From: Pleurotus djamor
Lineage: Eukaryota > Basidiomycota > Agaricomycetes > Agaricales > Pleurotaceae
NCBI GenBank assembly: GCA_029747585.1
Contig: JAPEVF010000002.1
Coordinates: forward strand, 174,994-238,993
DNA length: 64,000 nucleotides
Direction of reading: 5' to 3'
This document shows, piece after piece, positions 1 to 12,387 of this stretch (within the stretch, counting starts at the first letter, position 1; each line of letters starts with the position of its first letter). Position numbers and translations under genes: made by a program. The notes beneath the pieces were generated by a model. The model was not told where the DNA came from. It ran no database searches and saw only the letters and a list, made by a program, of their open reading frames with translations.

Positions 1-21
1 AAATAATACCCAATACCATAG

Positions 22-432
22 GATCTACAAGATTCCCGATGGAAAGCCCGAGAACACCTTCGCTTTCTCAGGAGAGGCCAAAAACAAGAAATATGCCACT
101 GAAATCATCCACGAATGCCATGAGGCCTGGCGACGCCTCATCACTGGCGAAATCCCCGCTAAAACCCCTGGCTACGACCTCTCTATGTGAGTCTTCGCGG
201 CGCACATTCTGCAATCTGATCTGACAATACCATAGTGACAACATCACCATCTTCAACTCTCCTGGCTTCGTCAAGATGGAGGACCCCGTCTATGGCAAGA
301 TCCCTCCCGGACAGAGAGTCCCACCAGCTCCTATCGATCCCTCCAGTCAGTATTGGAATATTTTCTGTTTTTATCGTCGCTCATCCTCTCCTAGTCTCGA
401 AATGGTTCTACATTTCATCTGCACAAGTCTGA
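22..432 (+). CDS. IPP1: inorganic pyrophosphatase, C-terminal part
   Basis: Soluble family I pyrophosphatase, which hydrolyses PPi to phosphate in the cytosol and drives biosynthetic reactions. Only the C-terminal half is inside the window. Exon 22-186 reads [11 protein letters not shown] and [11 protein letters not shown], followed by the EAW and ITGE segment; exon 236-345 holds the region before the PIDPS motif; exon 395-432 reads [11 protein letters not shown] and stop. The introns at 187-235 and 346-394 have clean GT-AG ends and keep frame. The Asp-rich metal-binding signature would lie upstream, off the window. The gene converges on POM152, with about 180 bases between the stops. Confidence 0.93.
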
Positions 433-612
433 TAACCCAAACTGTGCTTAGGAACCATTAATGTAAATAAATACAGTACATTCAGTCATATACTAGTCGT
501 CGCCAGATGCCTGACAGCAAGAAATACTTTTGCATATGCACCATGAACTCCCTCTCGTAGTTCGAAGTGGCTAACACAAGATAGCATCGATAGCGTTGGG
601 AAGGATAAAGCT

Positions 613-3600
613 CTACCGTTGCTTCTCCGAGCGTGCTTCAGGTTGCGTTTGGGGATATCGACAGTAGCGATCAGAGATAGACGTCACTGTCCAGGTACCT
701 ACACAGGGTATGAGAGCGCGTTCCACGAGAATGGACGGAGGACCTGACCTTCCAATGCGGAAAATATCGAATACTCGTGCTCCGTAAGTCGGGACACCGT
801 GTGGGTCTCCAAGACCTTACCCGGCTTTCCACCTTTCCTGGAGCTGACCTCCGCGCGTTGATAAGTGAAAGTGAATGGCGGTTCACCGATGAGTGTGAAG
901 ACGATTTCGGCTTGATCACCTATACCGACAAGTTAGCTTGATCGCACGTAGCTCATGAACGAAAACACAAACCTTCGTGGATATCCTGAATAATCCGTTT
1001 ACCATGTCCAACCTGTGCTGAAGGCAAGGGGTGCACACTGAAAGTCAGGTCTGTTATCGGAGCCTTGCACATCTGCTTTTGATGAGCAATGGAGGTGATG
1101 ACGAATTCGCCCGCTTGTTGGTGCAGCAAGGAGAACGGTGAAGTCCTCGCTTCTTGAGTATAGGGTTTGCCATTCATGCGATACCTGTTGAGTTTGTCTT
1201 GGTATAACATGCAAGGCGACATAAAGAAGGACGCGTACCCAATGTTCCAAGGAGGAATACCTTCTAATTGGAACTGTGAGACCTCTCCAACGCAGAAATC
1301 NGTNCTCCTGTCGAAGGGTACGATAGAGGCAGTCTCCGCGACATCAACCCATATCGATGTCGTCATCGGGTCAAGNCTGGCTTGCGTGCATTTAGACGCA
1401 TCGAGGACGGACTGGATGGTGACATGATGTGCCCCNACGGTCTTGAACCTGTATGAAGGGAGGCTGAGGTGCCAGACTCTTGAAGGAACTTCAACAGTCT
1501 CTTCATGTATGTGGCTGGTCCCAATGCTTCGCACCGACAGCTTCANCGTGAAGGGTGGAGTACCTTCCAAAAGAACGACGCCCAAGCTATTGGAGGGATC
1601 TGATGGGATGAAAAGTTCATGTAGACAATAGGAAAGTCGGTCCCTAGACTTGAACCTGGCCGAAGGTCGTATTGAAACTTGTTGCTCGAAAAGAAGTCGC
1701 TCTGAACGTGGTATGATTTGGTTCTTGTGCTGAGACAAAGGATATGCCGCNTCGCCAATTTGCTTGACTTCATAGAACATNCTTCCNGGACGGGAGGTGT
1801 GGAGCTGGAAGCGAGTTTGGGGCTGAATNCTATTGAACACAGGCTGGTCGAGGAGTTTNGTTCCNCCGTTCTCCGTGTCTTGNGCGATATTGTACATTAT
1901 CTGGAAAGGTGGTCGGCCTAGGANGATGNNTGTTNGTGGCAGAGACAAAGTTACANGNGGTGACACTCACCAGTTAAATCNANATCTACATGCATGTTGT
2001 TTCCTTCACAAACGGGGGACAATATGTGCGAGTTGTTGTATGGTTCATACGTAGCCTCGATCCTAGGCGAAAGTGTNGCATATGGTCGTGGTACCCAATC
2101 GACTTCGTANGTTTTGCCATCAACGATTAACCCAGGACATTGTGAATCNGAAACCTGTCCAGAGANACTTTATCAGACCAAGCAGAANCCAATGNGCCGT
2201 GTTCCCTACATCGATAAGTTCGTAAANGCCCTTGTGCGTAACACGAAGTTCGGCATTTGGTGACGACAGGGCAGTTGTGTGCACAGTTGAATCACCGATG
2301 CGGTGGTATTTGACCGTCCAAGGCTGAAATCGACAGTGAATTNCCAAAGAGTAAGAAGTTTNGAAGGNGNCTTACCGCTTCTCCNGCGAGACGTAAAGGC
2401 AACACGGCTGTTTCCTGCTCCAAAACGACCACTCGGCGTTCGCTGTCTTTGCCATAGAATTTGGCAGTTGGCTAAGGCCTAAGATGAGTGTTTGGATANA
2501 TGNTCCAGTCTGACCTTACTAACCTTCGCCCTTCTAACGTTGACCAGGATGCCAGGGACCGACAGCGGTCGCCTACAACCATAGGAATCTTCAATGTTAA
2601 CTAGAGCCCATTGTGAGAGANNGTAGAAGACAACAAGATGGAATGGACGAACCCAAATCAACCTCAAATACTCCACCTTCCTTATCCACAGCTTTAGGGA
2701 TAGGAATCTCGAGAGTTTTCCTTGGGTGAGTGATGCCTTCCACTCTGATAGTCTCAGTGTTCCGGGGACCAACGACTTGAAGTTCCAGATTCCATGGTCC
2801 AGTTCCCTAGATTANCNGTGTAAATACCCAANGAAGACATGCTAAGGNTAAGAACAACTCACCCGAAGGTCAACATCAGCATTGACAGAGGGTCCATCAC
2901 AGACATTGATGACCTTCTTGCTTCCTGAACTTGTAGCCCTACTGCGATCGGCGAATTCGGCAGTTGCAAGNGGGTGAACNATTTGATCNATGCTTGGGCC
3001 ATTNAGTTCGACTTTCTTGTAGTTTGCATCGCTCANATAAGTGAATTTGTATACGTAGTGGCCGCTTCGCTCTGGCTGCAAAGTCAGTTCTCCACGAACT
3101 GTATTGAANGTTTTGACTTGATCGCGAGCAGACTCGGAATCGCGTTGTACTTGGTAATGAACGGTGAATGGTGGTGTACCATGGAAGACAACTGATGCGG
3201 ATACGCCAGTATCGCCTGAGCTACTCGGGTTCAGTATGNAGGTCCGTGAGTGAAGTGNTCAAANAGGGAAACTCACCATTCATGGATTCGCTTCCACTCG
3301 ATCTCNGCGGTAGGATATGGCCGTTGAACGATGTNACAACTTTCNGGGAAGAGAACATCGCCAGAGCAGAACTTTCGTAGNCNCATGTAAGTCTTCGTGG
3401 AAAGNACACAAAAGCAATGAACTNACCCTGCCTTGGATGCTGCGTATGGAGTACCGTCCTGGTGCATTTGCGGGGTACACAAGGTCGCGTTCGCCTGGTT
3501 GTACTTGTAANGTCTTNTTCCAAGGTTTGAGCCGTGATTGGTTTTCANNATCAGACTCCGAGGGAGGTTGATAATTCAAGACTACGTCCCATGGTCCATC

Positions 3601-5166
3601 GGCGGTGTCGGCGTCGTTGACNGCGAGTGTCAGAGATGAGGTCGAGCCGATAAGTAAGGAAACAGGGCGGCCCTCGGAGCAAGACTTGAAAGAGACAGTA
3701 GGATGCCTTAGAACGTCGAATGTCCTGGAAACCTTGCTCCGTAGAGCAGGGTCATTGGCATATAACTGAACAACGTTGCCAATGGAGTCGGCGACTTCTT
3801 CAAGTATATATTCATGACGTCCAAGTCTGTCGAGGTTTACCACGAGAGGTACCTCAACTTCCTGAACAGCGAATCGAGGAGTCTCGCCTTGCGGGTGGTC
3901 TCCCTCTATCCCTTCAACAAGGAAGGGTTCTCGTTGGCCGTTGATCGACTTCGACCACCTGAGGCTCAGAGGTGAGACACCGGAAATCTTGATGCCGAGG
4001 GGCATCTCCGGGTCTTGTCCTAAGCACCTGGGGGATTCTGAGGCAGCGCTAGACTGAGAAAATTCAGCCGCTGGGCAAGGAGCAATGCGAAGTTCGGACG
4101 GATACATTAACCGTGCATCCGTTCCCGAGCCATCCAATACGCGCTCGAGACGAAGCACCCCAGGTTTCGTTACTTTGATGTGTATTATGGATTGGGAGGA
4201 CTGTAGCGTGGAATGGGAGGAAGTATCGTGCGTTTCGTCGTCATCGTTGTCGTATTCATCGTACTCGTCAGAGTTGAGGGAGGCGTCGTTCACCCGAAGG
4301 AGTTGCAAAGCATCAAGTCGACTTTGCTCGATGGCTTTCAATTCCTTCGCTGAAAGGTCGAACATTTCGGTCCTCTCGGTCTGCTCATGGGCGTTCAATG
4401 GTGAAATTGAATATTTGAGATGCTGTGGGTTTGTATTGTTGAGGAGAACAGGGATGAGGACTGTGCTGGATTGGGAAGATAAACAATGGGTTTGACCGTT
4501 GGGGTAAAGGTGAGCTGTACTGATCGGCGACATGCGAACAGTATGTTGTCCAAGGAGATGCGCATCCTTGTCCACAGCAGGCGAAAGTAAGCCGAAGGTG
4601 ACGGGCGAAAGGAACTCGACTAGACTGAAGGGTTCTGGGGTAGATAGGACGTCTTGTTGATCTGTTCAGACATACAAAAGGTAAGCATCTTCGCATTGAA
4701 GATTGAAGCCCTTCAGAGGCAAAGCATGGCAACGCACTTGGATGACTGTTGGTATTTGGTCGTGAAAATGGCCCACCCAAATTCAAAGATAATCCACCAA
4801 ACATTAGCCCATCAACAATCCAAAGCGTCAGAATTTGAAGTGTTATGACGGCCTTGCCATAGTTGAGCCGGGGAATTCGAAGAACGGCCAGAACGACGCA
4901 ATACAGAGCATCTACGACTAGCCATTTGAGACAAGGGCCTAGTGAGCTGTCTCCCCCAGTGACTGTTGTCCAGCCAAACTCCATGAGTTTTATTGCCTGC
5001 ACAAAGTTAGCAAAGTGGGAGCTATGCTGAAAGACTCAATGCGCACCTGGCATAGTAGACCGAGACTGAGATAGTAGAGCCTTTGGGAGGGTACGTCGAC
5101 ATATTTTTCAGGGATAATTGGAGTCGGCCCTCGCTGCTGAATGGCAGGCCTTTTGTCGCCGGACAT
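613..5166 (-). CDS. POM152: nucleoporin POM152 homologue
   Basis: Integral membrane nucleoporin of the nuclear pore ring. The start at 5166 gives MSGDKRPAIQQRG, then hydrophobic segments around residues 30-50, 65-85 and 95-115, including KWLVVDALYCVVLAVL and a following stretch ending MFGGLSLNLGG. The next exons carry the family motif TVLIPVLLNNTNPQHLKYS, an acidic insert, and then repeated Ig-like lumenal modules with the pattern EGxPPW/PPF (for example FQLEGIPPWNIGY and LIGEPPFTFTYQ). The last exon reads GTWTVTSISDRYCRYP and stops at 613. Many small introns separate the exons. About fifty N bases lie in the 1.3-3.6 kb part, so exon joints there are not certain. Family membership is clear; the exact length, probably about 1200-1300 residues, is inferred. 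Confidence 0.9.
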
Positions 5167-5426
5167 GAAAGCGACCTCGGAAGTGGTTGTCGGTCAAGCG
5201 TGTGAGTGACAGGGAGTCGCGTCGGTCACAACTAGAGTATCACGCGTCACGCCTCTAGTTCTCTGACTGCGCGATCTATAAATACACCAGTGTGTACACA
5301 ACACGACTCAGTGTTTGCTCAACTGCTGCGCGTGTCTGACCTAGGGTTATAAAAGGCTGGCTTGCAACTGCTAATCGATGTGATCAACTCAGCTAATTAC
5401 ACGAATCCCTTTGACGCAGCCAACAA

Positions 5427-6402
5427 ATGCATCAACCACTGCCTTCAATTCCTACGATTGACGATCCAGTGCGATCCTGACATTGTGTCGTATCTACGCT
5501 TCGCTTACCAGGGTCCAATCAACAGAGACTATATTTGGACGTCTACACCCATAGATCAGTCAAGGTCGCGAGGAATGATGAATACGGAGACAACGAACGT
5601 CTGGCAACTCTGGGGGAGAAGGTATTCAGCCTAGCCGTAACAAACGCATGCTTCACCATGAAGCCCATGCTCGATGCCAAAACCCTTGAAGTCGGTTTAC
5701 TTCCTAGTTCATTGGAAAAATTATTCAGCTTTGAGATCAGGACAAAATTAATGAGTACACATCAACAAGTCAAATCGAGAAATGGGTGGAGTGGTATAAC
5801 CTCAAGTCACCTCTAGTCTTCACGGAAGAGTCGACAGATCTAGTCAACTCCCCCAAGGCATGTGTGCATCCTTGCCTGTATCCAATCGCCCTATTTTCTC
5901 AGTGTTCATCCCCTCAGGAAACTTGCTTTTTCTTCCATTCATATCTCGGCGCCATATTCATCAGAAATGGGTTTGCCTCCATTCAACATTGGTGCACCAG
6001 GCTGATCAATCCAAGTGCCGAACCCACCTCGCCGCCGCCAGTCCTCAATTCGTCCTCGACGTATGGACCAACGCAGCCTTCCTCCTCTCCCCCTCCTCTC
6101 CCCCCTTCTCCTGCCAAAGCAACACCCTCTTCAGGCATCCTGCAGCTCCTCAATCAAACTGCTGTCCAACGAAATGCCAAAATCGAGTACAACGCCGCGC
6201 AAGAGGGTCCGCCCCACCAGCCAATCTGGACAGTCCAGTGTATTAGTACGTCGTGAGGATGCCAGTTCAGCAAAGTCTAACAATATCTCCATTGAACATT
6301 GAAGTCGATGGCGTTATCAGAGGCATGGGTCAAGGCAGAAGTCAGAAGGTGGCGAAGGAAGACGCGGCGAAGAAAGCGTGGGGCTCGTTAGACTGGCTTT
6401 GA
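5427..6402 (+). CDS. RNase III-fold protein with C-terminal dsRNA-binding domain
   Basis: The start at 5427 gives MHQPLPSIPTIDDP. After a 57-base intron (5469-5525) the frame continues RLYLDVYTHRSV, then EYGDNERLATLGEKVFSLAV, the RNase III helix region. A second intron joins KTLE to DKINEYTSTSQIEKWVEWY. Another exon reads FFFHSYLGAIFIRNGFASIQHW, and after a proline/serine linker come ILQLLNQTAV and GMGQGRSQKVAKEDAAKKAW, a typical dsRBD end. The intron before FFFHSY appears to use a GC donor. Acidic residues expected in the RNase III signature are replaced (ERLA-LGE instead of ERLE-LGD), so the enzyme fold may be non-catalytic. Candidate TATA boxes lie at about 5276 and 5346. Partner and substrate are unknown; a role in dsRNA or mitochondrial ribosome biology is only inference. 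Confidence 0.72.
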
Positions 6403-6534
6403 GTGAGCGGGAGACAGTATCTTGATCTACGAGCAGTACGATGTCATTGCCGCGATGTTCCTTCTAGCGAGACACGTTTTCCAATTCGATTTGTTCTCCA
6501 AGGGGGACCGCAAATATGAGGGCATTATATTAAC

Positions 6535-7257
6535 CTAGCTTAAATACCAGAAAAACAAGTAAGCTCCGAATAGACCCAGAAAGACCTTCGTCTGTGTATT
6601 CAGCCCAGCGACTGTGGATGTCGCACTGTCCGTGACCGACCGTGCGCTGGCTTTGAGGTCTAACGGAGCTGGTCCTCCTCCGAGAGTCTGGCCTCGTCCA
6701 GAGAAGGCACTCGAAGCCGAGGAAGCATGTTTCTTGACAGTGGCCTCAAGAGCACTAGATGATGCCATGTCAGAGGAAGGTATCAAAAGATAGGCATCAG
6801 GATACGCACGCTTTATTTGCGCCTCGGACTTGGTCGACTTTTGTGCTTCCCTTGAGGAAGATAAAAGTAGGCCTAGGGAATTTGTTAATGGAGGTTACTG
6901 GGTAGTTGAAGCCTGCCTTTACATGGCAGAGACACTGTAGTGGCCGGAGACATCACTTGCTGCGTCAACGTCACACTTGAGAAAGTTGACGTCTTTATAT
7001 GTTTTGGCCAAAGATTCGAATACCGGTGCTATAGCGTGACATGGCCCGCACCTTCCAGAAGTTGGTGTCAGCACTCCAAGTGAATATAAGCCATCAAGAC
7101 GGACCAGGTTGCGTGAAAGTCGATCACCTAGAAGTTGGTACGAAGTGAAGACTGAAGCACACTAGATTGAGGGCTTGTTACATACAGTGAGTTTAGAGCT
7201 TGATGCAGAAAGAATCTTGTTGAGCTCTGAGAGCGATGTGATATGCCGGACGGCCAT
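6535..7257 (-). CDS. thioredoxin-domain protein with C-terminal membrane anchor
   Basis: Four or more short exons. Exon 1 reads MAVRHITSLSELNKIL. The next two join exactly across an intron inside the active site to give FHATWCGPCHAIAPVFESL, so the CGPC redox motif is intact. It continues LKCDVDAASDVSGHY, then MPTFIFLKGSTKVDQVRGANK, the conserved cis-Pro strand of thioredoxins. Instead of ending there, the protein has a further tail of about 85 residues, rich in Ser/Ala, that finishes with a hydrophobic segment (KVFLGLFGAYLFFWYLS). It is therefore probably a tail-anchored thioredoxin facing the cytosol; the target membrane cannot be told. It is divergent from histone H4, with about 215 bases between the start codons. 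Confidence 0.88.
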
Positions 7258-7471
7258 ACTGCTAGAAAGTGTGTGGGGTCTTGGTGGAAGTCGGGTGGGT
7301 GGTCAGTGCATGCAATGACGTGACATGAAAATCACGTGCCTGACGCGGATATAAATTGCGCGATTCGGCTTGTCACCGCCCCTTCACCACCTCGCCCAAC
7401 TCTCACCGGAGCGCCACCCAAACTACTCTTCGGCTCACCTCCCAACTTCAAACTTTCACCCTCTTAGAAAC
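7258..7471. promoter_or_regulatory. divergent promoter between thioredoxin and histone H4
   Basis: The only non-coding space between two outward-facing start codons. A TATA-like GGATATAAAT lies at about 7347-7356 oriented for H4, and a CACGTG palindrome lies at about 7334-7339. C-rich pyrimidine tracts precede the H4 ATG, as is common in basidiomycete promoters. Sharing of elements by both genes is inferred from spacing alone. Confidence 0.6.
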
Positions 7472-7959
<488 letters not shown>

Positions 7960-8046
7960 ACACCTTGCCACATGCATCTATGTATTCGATGTACTATTCC
8001 AGTTCAGAGGAATTCTATCTCATTCTTGTTACTCTACATGGAGAAC

Positions 8047-9837
8047 TCATAAAGCTTCGGAAAGCTTGCTGGGGCGATAAGGAGCAAGAGGTTTTGGCCC
8101 GCTTGGCATCGCACTGTAAGAGTCAAGCATCTGCGTCAACTGATTCTTTGGGACGATATGTCTAGACTCGACTCCAGAGGCCGGCTTGGGCCGTTCACCC
8201 GCCGAAGACGCTCTCCGGCGACCACGCAAGCGTTCAGCGGCGTGTGCGGGATCACCGGACTGCCCACTAGTTGTGCTATCGTGAGGTCTTGGGACAACGG
8301 GTGTCTGAGAGTATGCACGCCTATGTGCGGCCCCGTTCGACATTTCCGGACCTGGTGCTTGAGCTGCAGGAGCGGTGTATCCAGGTTTGGTGCCAGCCGG
8401 ACCTTGCAGCCGGCGTGGAAGCTCCAGTCTCTCGGCCACTAATTTTGGAGCCACAGTCTTCCGAACAAGGTGCATCAGCTTGACTTTCTTGCCCTGGTTT
8501 GGATGCAAGAGTAATGGGGAGCAAGAGAATGTCAGAGGCGTCAAGGTCTTCTCCCCATCCATAAATCTTCCCGTTTTCTCGAGTCGCCTATCTCCCACAA
8601 GATATTCCAGTTTCCAACGCATCTTACAGTCGACATGAGCGTAGAGTTGCTCAGAGCCTTCTTTGGTGTATGGGACCGAAAAAGTGTTCGTTTCTATGCC
8701 TCTGACAGCGTATACACCATTCGCCTTCACGTTCAATATGGCTTGTCGTGTGATGTAGTCCCGCTCTTCCCTTCTGTTGACCGTGACTCTTCGGAGGATT
8801 GGGGGGCTATCGAAAGGCGCATAGTGAAAATTGAATGACTGTCGCTGGATGGGCATGAATTCAGCGACGCCTCCATCACAGTCCTTTCCATCGGGGTGCA
8901 AAGAACCGGCGAAAGTCGAGTATCCAGAGAGTTCGAAGACAGGGTGAACAGAACGAAAGCCTTCCTGGTCGATGAGCAACTCAACCACGATATCCTTGAG
9001 CCAGGGAATGTCTCCATGTTGAGCGAGAGTACTCATCACAGGCGAAGACATGTCAGGAGTAGGGCTCTTTTCCAGAGACGTGCGCGGAATTTCTACGATG
9101 GTGCTGTGAGGGGCACTTGGAGCGGTTTGAAGTGGACGGCCATCCGCCAGCCCATCATCTTCGTCCATAAGGGTTTGAGTCTCGCTGTTACTGGGAGTAT
9201 ATTCGTAGAGTAATTGGGGGGACATTTCGTTCAATGTGGTGCTCGATTGGGTGGTAAGGTCGCTTGCCAAGCTATGAGAGCTAGAAGGACGCATGCTAGC
9301 AGTAGACTGTCCAGACGCCTTATCGGAAGAGCCATCACGTTTGAGGCCTATGTCTTTTGAATCTCGCCTAGGTCCAAAGCTGGCGGAGGTGGCTGGGAAG
9401 CGATAGCTACGCCGGAGTTCGGAGGATGAGTCCTTCATAACGGCGGCTCGCGAGAGGGCAGCTCTAGGAGAATCGGGGGCGACGGAGACACATTGAGCAA
9501 GGTCGCCAGCGGGTGCTTCATAGATCCAGCGACTCTGCCGGTCTGAGTGAGCGGGGCCAAACGTATTACAGCTAAATCGATGATCATCGCGGTTCCGACC
9601 AGGACTAGCAGCAGACGCGTCCAGAAAGGCGTCTTGACATAGCGAAGCAGGGCTTTGAGGGATATCAGACGCGACTTCATCGCGTTCAAAGTCGTGTGTT
9701 CCAATTTCTTCTGAAGTGTCAAGAAATATGGGGATCGTGCCAGACGTCAACGAGACAGTCATTCCAGACGAGCTCAGCGAGGGTGAAGGCGGAGATAGGC
9801 ATAGTAGAGCATCGAGGGCAGAGTCAGACGATTCCAT
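8047..9837 (-). CDS. conserved-looking protein of unknown function, 596 aa
   Basis: One intronless frame of 596 codons, the longest uninterrupted frame in this part of the window. The first 260 residues or so are Ser/Pro-rich and probably disordered. Residues of about 275-490 look folded and beta-rich: IPWLKDIVVELLIDQEGF, then FMPIQRQSFNFHYAPFDSPP, then a basic VTVNRREERDYITRQ segment and a final PLLLHPNQGKKVKLMHLV. The tail is again Ser/Pro/Arg-rich and ends PYRPSKLSEAL. I do not recognise the domain; the strand-rich core could be arrestin-like or an Ig-type fold, but no diagnostic motif supports either. Codon use and base composition resemble the neighbours. Confidence 0.75.
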   Translation of the reverse strand: MESSDSALDALLCLSPPSPSLSSSGMTVSLTSGTIPIFLDTSEEIGTHDFERDEVASDIPQSPASLCQDAFLDASAASPGRNRDDHRFSCNTFGPAHSDRQSRWIYEAPAGDLAQCVSVAPDSPRAALSRAAVMKDSSSELRRSYRFPATSASFGPRRDSKDIGLKRDGSSDKASGQSTASMRPSSSHSLASDLTTQSSTTLNEMSPQLLYEYTPSNSETQTLMDEDDGLADGRPLQTAPSAPHSTIVEIPRTSLEKSPTPDMSSPVMSTLAQHGDIPWLKDIVVELLIDQEGFRSVHPVFELSGYSTFAGSLHPDGKDCDGGVAEFMPIQRQSFNFHYAPFDSPPILRRVTVNRREERDYITRQAILNVKANGVYAVRGIETNTFSVPYTKEGSEQLYAHVDCKMRWKLEYLVGDRRLEKTGRFMDGEKTLTPLTFSCSPLLLHPNQGKKVKLMHLVRKTVAPKLVAERLELPRRLQGPAGTKPGYTAPAAQAPGPEMSNGAAHRRAYSQTPVVPRPHDSTTSGQSGDPAHAAERLRGRRRASSAGERPKPASGVESRHIVPKNQLTQMLDSYSAMPSGPKPLAPYRPSKLSEAL

Positions 9838-9965
9838 GTTCGCAGTTGTTCAGTTGTCAGAAGTCAAGAAGGGTGGAGGCGGAAGTAATCTGAGTGCTTG
9901 AACGGTGACACAGATAGGGGCAGAGCCAAGGCTTAGATCGACATCTATACTTTTTACAGGTATAT

Positions 9966-12387
9966 CTACTTGGATACAGAGAGTTTGACGATTTCCTCTT
10001 TCTCCTGAACTCTCTTTCTATTTTTGAGAAGGCAGTAGTCTCCGTACTCATTCTTGCTTTGCCATTTCTCTCCTGGTAACCACAGGGTTCGTGTGAGGAT
10101 ATTAGAGTGCGCGGCATCGAGGAATGGACGACAATGAACGCGTTCATATGTCTCATTGTCTACAGCGTATCGTGGTTCGAATGGGGTGAACGAGGGGTGG
10201 AGTGGGAAGTCCAAATCGACGATATAGTCACAAACTTCATCAGGAACCTGGATCGAGAGGGGTTGAACAAAGGGAGAATGGAAGATGGAAGAGAGCACAA
10301 AAAACTCACATAATGAGACAAAGCCTCGCGGTTCAGGTCATTCAGGGTAGGTGAAATTAGCCTTGTCTCGGGTCGTAACCACAAAGAAGCAAGGGAGCTC
10401 TTAGGGGCACCTTTGATCTCGCCTTCCCCAAAGTGACCAGGTAACATGCCGTCGAACTCGCTCTTGATGAACTCGACCCGAACACCATTAGGAACTAAGT
10501 AGTGCCCTGGGAAACGATACCACTCTTTGCCGATGCAAAGGGTAAGGTTAAAGTCCTTGATGGGACTAAGGTCGATGCGAGGCATCTCGTCTGGACGGGT
10601 ATTTGGTGGAGGAGCAGGGAGAAGCCCGGTAACGTTGAGAAGTCTGGGTAACTCCTCGCTCTCGAACACGAATGCGATCGACATGGGTGCATGGTAGTAT
10701 GAGTAGAGCGCGATGATGCGGGAGATGGACACGACGGAGGCGGTGACAACAACCGAAAGCGTGAAGGTACGGAATAGTGAAGATTGAGAGGCCTGGAACG
10801 CGGAATGAGAATGTGAAACGGGAGGGTAAGCGGGATCAAACGTACCTTGTAGGGAGAGCTGGTGACCTTGATGAAGACGAGTTCCTGCCAGCCTCGGATC
10901 AAGTAGAGGGACACCGCGGCATTGAGACACAGGAGAGGGTACGCGGGGAACATGAAGCGTTCTTCCTTGTGAGCCTGAGAAGACAAGACTCCAAACCAGA
11001 TGTAAAATGGCAACAAACGCATGATCAACAGCGTAAACGGAGAACTTTGATCGGGGGATGGTTTGTAAACTCCGAGGCGTGTTTTGTCGTAGCGGTAGGT
11101 TATTGCCAAGGCAGGAAGGGATATCAGTGCGAGAGGTACAAGGATGTTGAAGTTGAGCGATAAATTTAGCAGATAAAAGTACCACGGAGATGTGCCATAT
11201 AGATCTGGTCCACGTTCAGAGCCACCGAGTATATTATACTTGATGATGTTCCAGGGGACGACGACTAGTCGGCCATAGGCTAGCGAATCGATACCAATCA
11301 CGGGAATCTATGACGTGGGTGAGCGAATTACGAGGGAGTATATCATTCTGACGTACAAAAACTAAAGCGGCTGTTAGACCTGCGCGTAGCAGACGTTGGA
11401 ACCTGAGTTGCATCCAAGTACTGTGTGATTGAGGCTGAACACGATCACCCCCATAGACGGTGAGTTCTTCAACGACAAACGGGATTGACAGTGCCAATGC
11501 GAAAGGCCAGCCAACAATAGATCCAATTGCAAAATATACAGTGGCGAGGAGGGTGCGCCTAGACTTCAGATTGCTGGGAGGATCGAGGGCGAATGAAAAG
11601 GCCATCATAGTCGCGTACATGGCAAAGGAAGAAGGCAAGAACGCTAACCAAAATGTTATACTGCTAAGATCGGATGGGAAAAGAGCGGTGACTGACCAGC
11701 AGACGCGTTCCACATTCCAGCACTCGTGAGCAGCATGAAAAATAGGTAACGGCCGACATGCTCGTTGATCTTTTCGTACACAGTCCGGTAGAATTTTGCC
11801 TCCGTCAAGACAGATATGACCGCTAATGATATCCTGACCGCGAAGAAGGCAGGTCTCTGGCTCATTCAATTAATGGGATTCAATGGAGGCGTGTCGGCAC
11901 GGCAAGTACCTTGTCTTGTCCAATGAAAAGGGAAGCTAATCGGGCAGGGAATAGGTGGAGGAGAATGTACGACCAGCTCCGTATGGCATATTGTGGAGAC
12001 GTCTCCCATGTTTGAAAGCCATAGCCTTTGTCAAGGAAGTGAAGAGGCTCCCAGAAGTTGAACACTACGAATTGTCGATTATTATATACACCTTCTCAAT
12101 GACCCTGATACTAACCTTCGTCGCAATCATCGATATTAGAGTACATCGCCGCCGAAAAGCGGACGAGGAGCAGAATACGGACTGCCAGGGAGAAACTCGG
12201 GGACCATGGTGCTTTGGCAGACCTACGAGGACTGGCTTGACATTGCAACGGGAAACGAAGGAGAAACGTCGTACCTTCTTATTTTGTCTTGGAGAATTCC
12301 AGTATGCCTCTTCTGCTGAGAAGGTGGTTTCGCTGGTTCTGGCTTCCTGAGGCGAATGTGCTGCACGCCGGCAGCGTTGACGGACAT
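9966..12387 (-). CDS. ALG9: alpha-1,2-mannosyltransferase ALG9
   Basis: ER-membrane GT22 enzyme that adds alpha-1,2 mannoses from dolichyl-phosphate-mannose to the lumenal lipid-linked oligosaccharide for N-glycosylation. The start at 12387 gives MSVNAAGVQHIRLRKPE, and after a 52-base intron WSPSFSLAVRILLLV and the acidic loop MYSNIDDCDE. The next exon reads FNFWEPLHFLDKGYGFQTWE, diagnostic for ALG9. Further exons are strongly hydrophobic, with several membrane spans and the GT22 motif HKEERFMFPAYP. The lumenal C-terminal part contains GKEWYRFPGHYLVP and ends at 9966. At least seven exons are visible, all with GT-AG joints. It is divergent from the DUF6533 gene across about 495 bases. Confidence 0.93.

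Noticed and set aside
671..919. Separate small minus-strand gene at the POM152 3' end
   Set aside because: It is another frame over the last POM152 exons; the true frame gives the family C-terminus across an intron.
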